Position numbers and translations under genes: made by a program. Of a stretch of 64,000 nucleotides of DNA, positions 11,796-25,050 are shown piece after piece. The notes under the pieces were generated by a model. That model made no database searches. It worked only from the letters and a program-made list of their open reading frames with translations, and was not told where the DNA came from. The stretch's first letter is position 1. Every line of letters begins with the position of its first letter. Source of the DNA: Labia minor (lineage: Eukaryota > Arthropoda > Insecta > Dermaptera > Spongiphoridae); contig OY720344.1 of NCBI GenBank assembly GCA_963082975.1, positions 86,800,107 to 86,864,106 of the forward strand. The letters run 5' to 3'.

Positions 11796-13398
11796 TTATT
11801 AAAAATTATATTGCAATAATAAGGAGATTTGATATAATTTAAGAACTGCTTCATTTATATGTGCCATTCCTAGTCTCTTTAAATTTCAAGTTATATTTTA
11901 TTATTCAAAAATAAAAGTATAAGTTATGTATTAATGTGTTCTATTAAGACTGGTAGAATATAATTTTTAGATTTATGCGTGGTGAATAAGCAGTATCTGA
12001 ATTATTGTAATTATTTTATAAGTTAAACAAATTAGTAGAGTAATTTGAAAAATTATTATTTTGATTATTAAGTACATATTATCTTCATCGTTATATATAT
12101 ATATATATAATATATATAAAAGAGGTCTGACATTTTGATGAATTTCCATATGGCTGTATAAATTGCAACTAAATTTGATTCATAGGTGCATTTCATGCTC
12201 TTGAACTATATAGTTCTATTTCTGATTTTGTCTGAACATTTCATCAGTGAACCCAATGCAATTTTTATTATAAAATTGGCAAGGTTTATTTATTTTGTTT
12301 TTTTTATAAAGAATAGATGTATCTGAAAGTAATAAAATTACTAAAAAGTTTTACTTTACTTATTGCGCATCACGGGTAATTCAATCATATAATTTTTTTC
12401 ATTCATTTGTTAAAAACAATCTGATTTGAAATTTATTATTATGAATAATACTAAGTATAATTAAAAATTAAAAAAATAAATAAAAATTGAATAATAAATA
12501 TAATTATTATATCAATTTGAAAAATTATCTAATAATAGTAAAATATCAATTATCTACATATTTATATAGATAAGGTATATGCTAAAAAAATATTTTTTTT
12601 CACTTGATCAAAATTAAAACGCTTTTAAGTAAGTCATTTTATCTATTACTGTCACGTTTTACGAAATTATTTATTATAACGCTATTATTTTAATTTTGAA
12701 CAAGCAACTAAGCGAGATACGCAATACTTATCTTATTTTAATATTCAGTTTTCTTCATTTGTAATTATAGCTCTTCCAGACACAGTCTCACTTCCTTTTG
12801 TATTCATGCTTCACGCTTTCTATCCCTCTCTCTCTCTTTCATGAATGTCATTGAGGTGGAGGTCTATATTTGCAATGCTTTGACAAAGCCGATCTTAAGA
12901 CAAATATATGCCAGATAATACTTGTGAAAGGATCGATGAGAGGGTGGGTCCTTAAGGGCTTACCATTTGATGCTAGTTTCGCTGGGGGATTTAATGTTCT
13001 TGACGCCAACACATTCTCTGTTTATTTTAGTACCCAGGTCCTAGGTCCTCATCTAAGTCGGATACTCTTTAATACATCGTTCCAAACCAATAACATTGAA
13101 ACATTCAATAGACTCTATTGCAATATATATATATATATAGTGAATGCACCAATAGTTAACACTATAAGGACAAATTTATTAGAAAAATTTGGTATCTTCT
13201 GTTTTTTATCAGATATCAATTTCAGTTTTCAGTTGTCATGATTGCTTAATACTGAAGAATTTATCTGCAAACCAAAGCAATTTTCTATTTTTTTTTTATT
13301 TTTTTATAAATTTTTTAACATTAGCATTTAAAAGCACCAGTAGTTAACACCCTTAAATTTAGGTAATATGGAGATTCAATTAATAATAATGTCAATAC

Positions 13399-13431
<33 letters not shown>

Positions 13432-13766
13432 GTCATTATTATATTAATTAAACAAATAAAATGAAAATTATTTTGTATATTCTATAGCAGCGCCTACTCA
13501 GATGTGGGTAAAGGTATTTTAAAATCTGAACAACGGATCATCTAAACCTTTATCTTGATTTTTGTAGCCGCTATTTTTTATTTCAGGTAGTTTCCCAGTT
13601 ACAAAGATAATTCTTAAATATTAATTAAAATTATTAGAAAATATATTTATTTATAAATATAGTCGCTCAGTAATCCTTTTCACTTCGTTGTCGCCTCTGA
13701 GGCGACTTATAATAAAATTTAATATTTTTATTTAATATATGAATTCAAATATTTAAATATTCTTGG
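11796..13766. other. Non-coding stretch with an island at 12.8-13.1 kb
   Basis: Mostly A/T-rich with (TA)n tracts at 12093-12118, 13121-13138 and 13400-13430. The island at about 12780-13090 is GC-enriched and carries a 123-codon open frame starting at 12870. Its translation has no motif I recognise and drifts into A/T sequence, so I do not call it a gene. A perfect short hairpin, gtcgcctctgaggcgac, lies at 13689-13705. Confidence 0.35.
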
Positions 13767-14006
13767 TTTCTGCTTGATTGAATTGCTGAAAGTACGGGAA
13801 TTAATTTTTTAACACGTTGACTGGCAATCACGCGCCAGCGCGTGACGTGGTGACATTAACAAAGATCCAAACAAGCGCTGGTTTAATAAATTTTATTTAT
13901 TAATTTTAATATATAATTTATAATTAATTAAATTTAATTTAAATATAATATATGTGTTAATTAATCTAATTCAAATTTGCAAGATAGTCGAGTGGAGACA
14001 CTCCAG
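13767..14006 (+). mobile_element. Helentron-like family A, copy 4 (3' half)
   Basis: Starts at the 'tgcttgattgaattgctgaaa' block and runs to the 3' end: the cacgcgccagcgcgtgac block, an A/T-rich tail, 'gcaagatagtcgag' and the hairpin gagtggagacactc. The 5' half is absent. Confidence 0.7.
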
Positions 14007-15665
14007 ATTTTTAATATATTAATACTTATTTTCAATTGGCAATTGAAAATACTCTGGAGAAGCTGATAGCCCATAAGAAAAATGAGTCGGATTTTCCTGA
14101 TCCTAATTGTTCGGTGTCCAAAGGGTTTTAAAAAATGCATATGTTTCTAACAGCATATATTATTTTAAGAATTTACGTGTCCCTCTAGGATTATTAGTAA
14201 ATTGACTTGATCACAATTATTATCAATATCCTTCATTTTACTTATCTTATAAATATCCCTATTTGTTTATCTATAGATCAACAATCAATTTATTTTTTCA
14301 AAAATTCCTAAATTATTTTTTGGTATAAAACTCTTGATATGAATTTATATATAGCTCTGCATTGTTCAAAAAACCTGCCAATACATGAATCTAAAAATGC
14401 TCAGTGAACCAAGTGACCTATTATATAATATTGTTGTATTATATTAGTTCAAATATACATTCATTTAAAGTTAAATAAATTAGAATTTATTTGGAATTTA
14501 GCTGGAAATAAAAATTACACGTTTATCAATTTAACAAAATCTGCATAAAAAGCTACTAAAATGATTTAATTATTAAATGTTAATTGGAATAAAAAATGAT
14601 TTGCCACAATGTTAAATTACGTTAATTCTTGTTGAACCAACCTTTTTGTATACATGAATGATTTTAAGTATTGTGTGTGGAAATAATTGTCTGTAGATTT
14701 TTTTTTTATTTGTAACATCATATAAAAGAAAAACAATCATTGATTATCAATTGTTCCTCCCCCTTTTCTAAAAATAAAAAAAAAAAAAAAATAAATTAAA
14801 TAGCATTCTCTTCATTAAGGCACGCGCAGTAATATTTGTAACTAAAATATAATTAAAAACAAATTGCCAAAAGTATATTGCAATATTTTTTTATTTAATA
14901 AATAGTCCTAATAAAGATTTTTTTTATTAATTACTTATTTCTTTTCAATTATATTCTAATGGAATATTGTTAATTCTTTTGTGTTATTACGTTTTAAAAT
15001 TGATTGGATTTTATTATAATTCATGAGTTTTTATTAAATCTCTTTTTTAATGAATTTTTTGAAGCAAATTATTTTTTTTTTGTTTTCTTTTGTTTTAAAA
15101 ACAAAATAATAAAATATTGTTCATTTTGTTGATGAATTAGTCATTTTAATTTACTTAATTATTTATTTACATAAAAACGAATGGTATTCATTTCGTTTCG
15201 TTTTCTTTATATATTAAATATTAGTTGTTTTTTTTTAATGAATTAAAAAAAAAATTAGAACAATTTAAAATAATGAATAATAAATAATATATAGCATAAT
15301 CAATGTTAAGAGTTTAGAATTTCAAAACTAAACCTTATTTTAATAAATAATTTATTGTGATAGTTTTTATTTATTTATTACATTATAGTATCGTTTTAAG
15401 TCATCTACATTAGATGAAGAAAAGTTTTCGAAAACAGTTTAAATAATATTTAGATTAAGTTTTAGATTTTTTATTTTAATTTGATATATCAAAATTTTCT
15501 TTCCTATAGTTAAATCATTATATTCTATTTATTTACTTCTTGTTCTTCAAAGACATGAGCCAGACCACATAGCTATTTAACAATTCTTTGTTATGTTACA
15601 TAGTTACTTACTCGGCCAGTTCCTCAGTGCGTCTGATCTGTGCCCGCGAATATATATTATGTATA
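14007..15665. other. A+T-rich non-coding stretch
   Basis: Long A/T-rich stretch with homopolymer runs (for example poly(A) at about 14777-14790). No gene, RNA or element end is supported. Confidence 0.5.
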
Positions 15666-16268
15666 TTTTTTTACTATCTCGTAGGAGATAGTATTGCGAT
15701 TACGAAAATTTTCGATGTTGAGATTTTGATGTTTTTATACGTTTTGAAGGTTCCTGAATCATTTTCACTAAGGTTGAGAAAAATGTGTGTGTGTGTGTGC
15801 GTGTGTATGTATGTAGGCAAGATTACGCAAAAACGGTTTGAGCTAGAATGATGAAATTTGGTACACGGACATTATTCAAAATTCATAGTTTTCTATCAAC
15901 TTTTGAGAAATGTAGCTCAACCGGAAGAGGGTCATTACTTACAACATTTTGATTTTTTTTCCTCTAAAGTGAACGTAAAAATAAAAATATATGTTTGATA
16001 ATTTTTCACATGATTAATAATTGTATAAAACTGCTATATATAGAATTTCAGCTTGATTGAATTGCTGAAAGTACCAGAATTAAATTTTTTAACACTGCAA
16101 ATCTCACGCGCCAACACGTGCCATGGTGCCATCAATAAAAAGCCAAAAATGCGCTGGTTTAAAATTTATTATTTATAATTTATAATTAATTAAATTTAAT
16201 TTAAATATAATATATTATGTTATTTAATCCAATTCAAATTGCGAGATAGTCGAGTGGAGACACTCCAG
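15666..16268 (+). mobile_element. Helentron-like family A, copy 5 (complete)
   Basis: A full copy with a T-run, ACTATCTCG and a local palindrome (actatctcgtaggagatagt) at the 5' end. It has a (GT)n tract at 15784-15810 and all conserved internal blocks. The 3' end is GCGAGATAGTCGAG plus the hairpin gagtggagacactc. The 10-bp subterminal repeats are exact inverted complements. An 87-codon frame crossing its 5' part is a by-product of the GT tract and not a gene. Confidence 0.78.
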
Positions 16269-18005
16269 CTTATTTATTTTATGATTCCATTATTTTAAGT
16301 ATCCTTTGGAATAATTTAAAAATTTTTATTATAATACTTTTTTTACAATATCGTAATCACTATAATGTGTGGTACTTATAAACAAACCAACCAAATAAAC
16401 AAAATTAAAATACATTTAGACAATTTTGAGAATTGGTAGGACCTCGATTTATTCATAATATCGTTACTCGTCCCTCTTAACAGTCATCGTGTTATGCTGG
16501 TTGCAGAAATTAAGGAGTAATAAGAAATGTAACATTAAAGTTAAAGAATATTAATAATGATATAAAAGTATTTTTGTTTTGTTCTAATTAATAAATTAAT
16601 AATTTTTAATTAAAATGATTGCTCTCTTTTAAGCAAACAAAATAATAATAATTTTTTTTTTTTGGAATAAATTTTCAAATATATATTAGAATATGGGTAT
16701 AGGTGTAGTATAGGTAGCATTCACTTGGTATTATTAAAAATGTTTATGAAAATAATCTATAATATTTTCAAATCTAGATAATATCATAAAGGGAAAAAAA
16801 TATTATTTTAGATAGAAATTTGTCTAAAATTACTTATTCATCTTTAGATCTCGAAAAGAAGCAAGTAAAGTCTGTTTTCCAAACTTACTTAAAATTAACT
16901 GTAAAAACAAACTTCTCTTGAATATGTAAATAAGTATTTAATAAATTATTTAAGTGAAATATATTACTAAAATATTATTTTAAAGAGGAAAACTCATTTT
17001 AATTAGAACCATTAAAAATGGTTATCTGGGATTTTGATAAGAAACGATGATGTCATAAAATAATTATTACTAGTTATCATTTTATACTAATGCTGAAATG
17101 ATTCTCCGTGAATAATAATCATACAAATGAATTTATGGAAAATGTTATAAGAAATACTTCTCCACAAAACAAAATTGTCTCATAGATACAAAAATTGTAT
17201 TATTTTGAAAGAAAATAAGTAAATATGATTATAGATTTTTAAATTGATTCGTTTATAAAATTTTATAATAAAATACTAATATCAAATTAAATGTTGAGAG
17301 TGGTAAGTAAGTCTATGTTTCATTTAATTGTTCTCTCACCCTCTCATTTAAATTTGTTCTTTTTATTTATTCTTCGGGCTTATTTGAAAAGCATACAAAT
17401 TCTCTTGGGAGAGAAATGGGGGGGAGCGAGGAAGGGATTAATTATTCTTTTTTAAAATAACAATCACAATAATTGGTTAAATTTATTCACAATTGTATTC
17501 TCTAATATAAATATTAATTTCATTGAAATTTACGCATATAATATAATCCTTATTATTTCATGAATTATTAGTCGTTCTAATGCAACATCAATTCGTAGAA
17601 TTGTACTTACTAAATAAAAACTTTAATTAATGACGGTTATATTATATGTATAATCATAGGTACGTGGTCAAATTATTTATTTAATATCAATACATTTAGA
17701 ATGTCTGTACCAGGCGAATTAATCAATTTCTTTGAAATTATAGTTAACATAAAATACTGAAATTATTATTTCAAAACCTTTAATGCCAGTCATATAGATA
17801 GAATAGATAGAATCATTTTTAAAAATATAATTTCCTCCTCCATTAATTATTTGCTGCTCCGAATAATGATTAATATCATTATTAGAAGCATATTCAAATT
17901 AATAACTTAACTTGTCAAATAATTTAACAAGAAAAAAAAAGAATATTTAATAGTTTGTATATTTTAAAATTTAACTTATTTATTGATATTTAAGAGTGAA
18001 CTGAC
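16269..18005. other. A+T-rich non-coding stretch
   Basis: A/T-rich sequence with a short GA-rich patch at about 17410-17440 and mixed patches at 16436-16520. Nothing is recognised as a gene or element. Confidence 0.45.
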
Positions 18006-18545
18006 TTTTTTTTACCGACGATGATAAGAAGGGAAGGTATTGTTTTCACAGCAAATTTCACATGTGGAGATTTTTACATACATCCTCGCATTATGCATTT
18101 TGTTAACCGACAAAAATATTTTTAGCATGATGTCTGACCGTCCGCCGGTCTGTATATCCGTCAGTCTGTTCATTGTGTGTCCGCATAGACGTGTATAGCT
18201 TGAACGGCTCATCGAATTTTGATAAAATTTGGTATATTTTCTTAAAGTATCAGTAGCATGAATTAATCAACTTTCGGTGTATATCCAGAAACTGGAAGTG
18301 GTACTTTACAAAGTATTAATTTTATATTCATTGTCGGAAAATATTTCACTTAAAATATAGTAGAAATAAATAATTGAGTAATTAAACTAAAAATAAAGAC
18401 CAAGATACTATAATTTAGTCATTTTAAATCGTTTTAAAAATATATTTTTTTATACTTTATATATATATATATATGATGTTGTTTGGAACTTAATTTATTT
18501 CAAATCGTTGGTCAGTTCTGTGCCTGGCCACAGCTAATATTTTTT
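18006..18545 (+). mobile_element. Helentron-like family B, copy 1 (complete)
   Basis: Begins T-run, TTTTACCGACG. It continues with 'tattgttttcaca.caaatttcacatg', a short CGTC/GTCTG-type repeat (18128-18170), and 'gaacggctcatcgaattttg' with 'aaatttggtata'. A block with 'catgaatt' and 'ggtgtatatcc' follows, then a (TA)n tract (18462-18474). The end is 'atcgttggtcagtt' and a hairpin-like tgtgcctggccaca. The 3' 'gtyngtyggt' motif is roughly the inverted complement of the 5' accgaccgac. No coding sequence. The architecture parallels family A but the sequence is different. Confidence 0.65.
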
Positions 18546-21313
18546 AAAAAGAGATTACTTATATATTTAATTTATTTTATAATAAAGTAATGGTAATTAA
18601 ATAAAAATAATAAACTAAATTTTCCTGTACAATGTTCATCTTGACAAGATAGCTTTAGCGATGAATGTCCCTCTTGTTTCTCTCAAGTGTGAATGGTGAA
18701 TGGTAATTGTGTTCCAAGTACACTAAACTCATTGAAATTCATCGTTAGTTATGTGAAATCTATGGGCTTTAAATTATAGGGAGCAAAACAGTGGGTCAAA
18801 GTGTTCCATCCTGATCATTACATGTGTCCAAGACAAACAACAATTCCAAAATTGGTTCCAGATCACTCTATAACAGTTCATTGTCAATATACCTTCTCGT
18901 CTTATTTTGAAGAATTTATTTTATTATTTTTTTGTTCCTGAGTAAATAAGTACTTGAATTATATTTTTTTATTCATAGTATAGACATTTTTAGTTTAAAA
19001 AATCTTGGAGAAAGAAAAATAATAATATTAATAGGATTTTTTAAAAATATTTTTAGTATATATATGCGTGACGGTAGCGCCACCAGACGTATAAACTATA
19101 GGGGCGGTTTACACTCAGTGCCCTTATGTTACTTAGCAATAAAATATTTATTATTGTAAAAAAAATCATCAGTGATAAATAAATAATAAACTGAAATATT
19201 TATTTAAATATTCTTAATATAATTTTAAATATTGTTAATTACAATAAATTAAAAATGTTCAGGTGTATATACTTTTAAAAACACCTACAATATATTAACC
19301 GCTGCGGGCGCTGGTGTCGATTTAGCTCTCCCCACCATGCCCACACAGCCAATAACAAAATATAATCAGATCTATACTAAATAATAACTTAACATTAATA
19401 ATAATTATATCAATAAAAATAAAAATACTAATTCTAATAAGGATAATAATAATAACCTAATAATAACCAATAATTTCCATTGTATTTTTGTGTAATTTTT
19501 ATACTGTTATATGTATGATAAATTTATTTAACAGATTATATAGAATGTCTTTTAAGTAAGTAACTTTTATTAAATAACGCCATTAATATAATTTTATTAC
19601 ATAAAAAATTTATTAAATATTATTTTTCAATGGTTACGTATTCAGTGAAAATTCTATTATATTATATTATAACAGACCGTTACCATTAAAAGATGATTTA
19701 TTTATCTTCCTCATAAAGATTCACTTTTATTATAATACCAGATAAATATGATTTGATCGTTCATCTCTATTATTCTTACTTATTATTATTATTACATTAA
19801 ATCATTTGAATGAGAAAAAATATTTATCTAAATTCATATAAACAAATAAAGTGTCAAAAAAAATCTGAAAAAACATCACTTTATTTCATTTATTTTCTTA
19901 CCATTATATTTTTAAAATCATCCACTAACATGCTATCCTTTCAGGATTCTTTAATTATTCACTCAATAAAAGACCCGTCAGATAATAAAACTTTTTAATC
20001 ACTCTTCGATTTATTTATTTTTTTTTCTTTTTGTTCAATGCTTCTTCTTTCATCATTAGACAGATAAATATCAATGGAAGGAATAATGAAAAATTCAAAA
20101 GAGCACTTTGGAAAATGTTAGGAGATAAAAAAAAATGTGGAGTGAAGAAAATAAAAAAAAAATATAATATATATCTTCGTTATTTATCATTATCTGTCTT
20201 TTTCCTCTTGTCTTTTTTCATTTTGCCATCGTTCTATAAAAATGGAGATGTATATATAATTTTATCCAACGTGGAAAGATAATCGCTCTATTATTTTCAA
20301 GAATTTATAATACTAAGACAAATTTCAATTCTAGAGATAGAAAAATAATGAATTTCTTATAAGCCACTTGTGAGAAAATTGAAAATTTATTTAAAAAAAA
20401 AACAAAACAAAATAAAAAAAAATTTAAATCTTCACTTTATTTTTAGACTGGAAATGAGTATGAATTTCTAAAGATAAGCTTTTCTTATTTTTTTTTATTT
20501 TGAAAGTACTTTATCGATTACAAAATTTCTTATACTTTTATAAAAGTTTCTGTTCAATCATTGTTCTTAAGCAAAATATCTGAAAAAGACAAAAAATTAA
20601 TATTTCTAATCTCTCTTAAAGAAATTAGATAATTACATTTCTGCAATCAGTCATATATCTCTGACATGTATCGTTTCAACCATTCCCAACCAATCATATT
20701 AATTTTAATTAATTATCTTATATATTATTAGATTTGTGAAAATCATTTTTTATTTCTCAATCAATTAAAATCATCCCATATAAATTAATACAATACTATC
20801 AAAATTTGGTAGAATTTGCCCTTGAATTTCTATATTTATTTATTTTTATATATTAAAAATGCATACAAATATATATATAATTACAAGATGATTTCCACCA
20901 CTATTGTCTGTGATCAGATCGACGTGAAATTTTTACACGTTTCATGTAGAGGTTCGCACTCTATGGAAACGTGGCTACTTTGGTACTACTAGCACCATCT
21001 TTGGGTTATTCTCGGGACTTATTGAACGATGTGTTACAATTGTAAGATAATTTTTTCAGGAGTGAATAGCTCACAGAAAGATATTTCAATTCATTTTTTA
21101 TATCTTAGAGAAATATTTATTATGTTTATGCTTTTTTTTTCAATTTTTGTTTATTAATTTTTGTTTTATCAATAAATTAATAATTATTGTAAATATACGT
21201 TTATTCAAAAAAAGACTGTTTTTTTTATTATAATACAAAATATTTTACAAAAACGCAATTTTATATCATTTTACGGTTCTTTCTAACAACACTGCAATTT
21301 CGATTACCAGATT
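18546..21313. other. Long non-coding stretch with small mixed islands
   Basis: Islands of more mixed composition at 18640-18910, 19060-19130, 19290-19350 and 20900-21020. The frame at about 18780-18940, just after a possible 'attatag' acceptor, is open for about 50 codons but matches nothing I know. The 20900-21020 island ('ctactagcaccatctttggg') has the look of an old element fragment. No gene call is justified. Confidence 0.35.
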
Positions 21314-21344
21314 TTTACTATCTCACTAAAAAACATAAATATAT

Positions 21345-21460
21345 ATCTATTTCTGTGACCCTTTGTAAATGAATCTTCTTGGCCTCAAGAAATCACATCC
21401 CTCCAAATTTTTATTCCTATTCTGAACTATAAATCCATCCAACTATTCATTCTCTCTATA
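21345..21460 (-). pseudogene. LINE 3' fragment, copy X3
   Basis: Read on the minus strand, this is a strongly diverged copy of the 3' end shared by the fragments at 7738-7825 and 11690-11795. It keeps the 'ttctgtgac', 'cttggcc' and 'ctattctgaact' landmarks. A family-A-like 5' tip ('atttttactatctc') lies directly to its left. Confidence 0.45.
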
Positions 21461-21748
21461 CTCCTTCAATTCGCTTATTATATTTTATGTTATGCTTCTC
21501 ATGCAGTCTCGGCCATTCCCTTGTAATTTCAATATTCAATATTGCTATTTGAAATTACTTTAAATTTAATTTGTTCCCCACATAATAAAAAAATGATTTT
21601 ATTACTCTTGGATAATAATTTTGATAAAATGAACCCCTTTACTGCAAAATAATAGGTGTTACCCAACTGCAACCTTATTTTGAATTCTTGTCGAATATTC
21701 TTCCTGATAATATAGAACCTAAGAATTTAAATATATCTATAAATAAAT

Positions 21749-21921
21749 ATTGATATTTAAATCCTAATTTAAAATTATTATTAATGAACTTTATCATGTC
21801 TTACCATTGTAACTATTTTCAACAACTAATTTGACATATTGATATTTAAATCCTAATTTAACATTATTATTAATGAACTTTATCATGTCTTGTAACTATT
21901 TTCAACAACTAATTTGACATT
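21749..21921 (+). repeat. Tandem duplication (about 87 bp, two copies)
   Basis: 21749-21837 is repeated at 21838-21921. The second copy lacks six bases (the 'accatt' of 'cttaccattgtaac') and has one substitution. It is non-coding and appears to be a simple recent local duplication. Confidence 0.85.
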
Positions 21922-22277
21922 ATTTTTTTACAGGTGAGTCTTGTCACAGTTCTTCTAACATACTATAAATTAAGGTAAATAAACCAATTTTTATTAATTA
22001 TATATCTAATATTTATAATAATTTCTTTATTTTTTTATTATTTGAAGTTAATTTGTTACTTATTTTGATTAACACAACTTGCTTAATATGAAAACTATTA
22101 TTTTTTATTTTTCTAAATGTTTTTGGTACACTTACTCTATTGTAGTAAACATTTTATGTATATATTGCTTTAAATTTTTTTTATTATTAATATATTTATT
22201 AAAAAAAACTAGAAATGAATTTTTTTCGTTATAAAAACTTCAATTAAAATATTTTGATTTAATTATCATTTTTATTT

Positions 22278-22541
22278 CTTTTTTACTATCTCGCCAGTTG
22301 TACAAAACTGATATATATAGAATTTCAGTTTGATTGATTCGCTTTTTTTTCTCACGACTGCAAATATCGCTCAGCACGTGACGTGGTGCCATCAACAAAG
22401 AGCTAAACACTCGCTGGTTTAATAAATATTATTTATTAATTTTAATTTATAATTTATAATTAATTAAATTTAATTTAAATATATTATATGTGTTAATTAA
22501 TCCTATTCAAATTTGCGAGATAGTCGAGTGGAGACACTCCA
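22278..22541 (+). mobile_element. Helentron-like family A, copy 6 (internally deleted)
   Basis: Has both ends, T-run ACTATCTCGCCAG and GCGAGATAGTCGAG with the hairpin gagtggagacactc. After the first 20 bases it jumps to the 'gtacaaaactgatatatatag' block, so the microsatellite and central third are missing. At 264 bp it is the minimal form of the family. Confidence 0.75.
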
Positions 22542-23724
22542 AATTTTTTTAAGTTAACTCACAATTGTTTACAAAGATGGCGAAAAATATTTTCTTTACT
22601 ACAATATTACTTTCTATGATGAGTGTGAAACAATATAAAAGTTGCTGCTCTATATATGTCAAATCGGTCAACGGAAGTTTATTAAGCATAAACAATTTAT
22701 TAACGACATCTAAAATATAGCTATTATTAACTTAGTAATTTTTTTTTAATAGGATTAACAGAACATAATAATAATAATAAATATTTATTGTTTTCAAAAC
22801 GAAAATAAAGTTTTCACAGCATAATTGTTTCAAGTGGAAAATGAATATTGTCATTTGAAAAATCTTCTTTATATCTAAGAGTCGAATTACAGATTCAGGT
22901 AGAGGCAGGAAAATGCATTATTATTATTATTAAAATACAAACAGTTAAAGTTGTGAATGAATAAATATAGCTTTGTTTATACCTTCAACTTATAACCCAT
23001 TATGCGGGAAAATGAAGTTAAAGAGCTTTTTATCATAACTTAAGCAGTTAGCTTTTCCGAAAGGGCTGCAAACGCCTGTCTTTTGGCAAACGTCCATTCA
23101 TTTCCACAAAACTGTCTTTGTATTCATAAGATTATTTTGCTATGATCAAGGTTAAATGCCGGAAATATATTATATTATTCGATAGCTCATAATCATTGAT
23201 AGTTGAATATTAACAATGTTAAATGAAAATTTAAGATTGTAAAAAAAAAAATTATATTGATTAAAATTATTAATTTTTTCTTTCAAAAGATATACATAAG
23301 TCGACAGGAGGGGATTTTTAAAAAGATACATGACTAATGTCCAGTTATAACCGTGAAGTTTGTACCATCAATTATACTGATTAATCTATTAAGTAGGTAA
23401 TTTATAAATTTAACCGAAACAATGAACATTTTAATTTAATTCTCATATTATATTAAACCCGTTTGATAATTCATATAAATATTATATTTAGAAGCTCAAA
23501 TATTTATTATATATAAATGCAGTGAGTGGATTCCAAGAGAATGAATATAAAAAAAAATTGAATCCATTATTTTTTTTATATAAGCACTTTTAATTGATTG
23601 AAAATAAAAGGAAATTCTTATGAATAGAAATTAAAAAGTTTTAATTTATTTAATGTTAATTAATTTCATAAATTTAGAAAATAATATTTTAATAATTTAA
23701 TTAATATATATGTATGTATACATA
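22542..23724. other. Non-coding stretch with an island at 23.0-23.16 kb
   Basis: Mostly A/T-rich, with (ATA)n and (TTA)n bits at 22769-22785 and 22918-22935. The island at about 22985-23165 is more balanced and has no open frame; a conserved regulatory element is one possibility. No gene is seen. Confidence 0.35.
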
Positions 23725-25050
23725 TCTATATAATTAAACGACTACGTAATCCTAAACTCCTTCTAAACGGCTTTATGGATTTTAATGGTTCGGGTATCAT
23801 AAGAACCGTCATGACCCAAGGATAAGATATAATATTGAAAATTCCAAAAAAAAGTTGATCTGTTCCTAAGTTATGAGCAAAAAACCGACCCAAATAAACA
23901 ACGCTCCATGTGGCGCCTCTGGTGGCTCAGTTAAGTAGTTGACACTCAATATAAAATTATAAATTCTAGAAATTTCCATACAAAGAATGTTTATAAATTT
24001 TTTATTTAAAGTTCTAATATTCTATAAGATTAAAAGTAGAATTAAATTAATTGATTAATATTTTCTAAAACAAAGTAAATAATATTTTTTATATTTAAAT
24101 TTATATTTTGAAAAATTGTGCAATTTGCAAATTTGATTGAAAACGAAGATCCAACTGAGAGAAAACGTCGATTGGCTAAAGAAAGAAGGGCACGATAATT
24201 ATCTCAGAAAAAAAGTAAAATAAATCTCTATATTTTTGTTGATGATATTAAATTGCTATTTTCTTTATACACATATTTTATAGAATTATTTATTTTTTTG
24301 ATATATTTTGTTACTTTGTATTTGTTGTAAATATCACTAAAAAGTAGTAGTAAGAATTTTTAACGTAGCCCATTTTATTTATTTTTATTATATATATTTT
24401 TTTTAGCAAAGATGTCCTATGATGATTCAAATTAAACATTGGTTTACTAAACCATGTTCATTTTTCTGAGGAATGAAAATATTAATAAAATAAAAGAACG
24501 TGTGGTCATTATCAATAGAGTATATATATATATATATATATATAAACAATTTAAAAGTCGAAAAAAGAAGCTATGCTACTAAAAAGTGATCAATAAAGGA
24601 CTTATATACAGTGATGTATTGATAAAATAAGAAGTAAGGGAAGGCATAGTGGGAGCAAAAAAAAGTCCTATTTTCTGATTTTCAGAAAACTATTTTTTTC
24701 CATATAAGTTTTTATTTTTTCTTATTCTTACTATACAAAATATTAACGAACACAAAAAAAGAAATTCTAACAGTAGATTTAAGTGAGAGTTGTCGGGACT
24801 TGAAAAAGTACTGGAACGCGTTCTGGTTATGAAAAGAGGTAAGGGAACGTCGTTTCCCCCGCGTTCCCCTCCCAATATACCACTGGTTATATACTCTGAA
24901 CCCCGTCGTGGATATGGATATTTTAATATACTCATTGAATTAAAATGAATTAAAACCTTTCGTATACAGTCTTTCAACAAATTTCTTTGTATTACATCGG
25001 AGGCACAGGGGGCAGGGCCCCCGTCTAGGTGAGAAGAGCGCCGAAGCTAG
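23725..25050 (+). mobile_element. Helitron, second element
   Basis: The 5' end is A|TCTATATAATTAAACG, followed by 'aacggctttatggattttaatgg'. The 3' end is CTAG|T at 25047-25050, preceded by the GC block GGGGGCAGGGCCCCC and a hairpin whose right arm is lost (gagcgccgaa). The last 120 bp resemble the 3' end of the Helitron at 4731-8056. At about 24120-24200 a short reading (ENEDPTERKRRLAKERRAR) resembles basic N-terminal segments I associate with Helitron-encoded proteins, then stops. A hAT MITE is nested at 24609-24886. No helicase is encoded. Confidence 0.55.
24609..24886. mobile_element. hAT-type MITE inside the Helitron
   Basis: The ends are CAGTGATGTATTG at the left and the complement of CAGTGGTATATTG at the right. 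Eight-base flanks cttatata (24601-24608) and gttatata (24887-24894) match at 7 of 8 positions, fitting a hAT target duplication. The 278-bp interior has no transposase frame. Confidence 0.65.

Noticed and set aside
12870..13241. 123-codon plus-strand frame
   Set aside because: No known motif; the second half is plain A/T-rich sequence including translated (TA)n.
13689..13705. Hairpin gtcgcctctgaggcgac as a Helitron end or terminator
   Set aside because: No CTAG/CTRR at the right distance and no second copy.
15588..15851. 87-codon frame with a CVCVCVC run
   Set aside because: Produced by the GT microsatellite of family A copy 5.
21314..21330. Isolated family-A start (tttttactatctc)
   Set aside because: Only about 15 bases match and no family-A body follows; too short to annotate as a copy.
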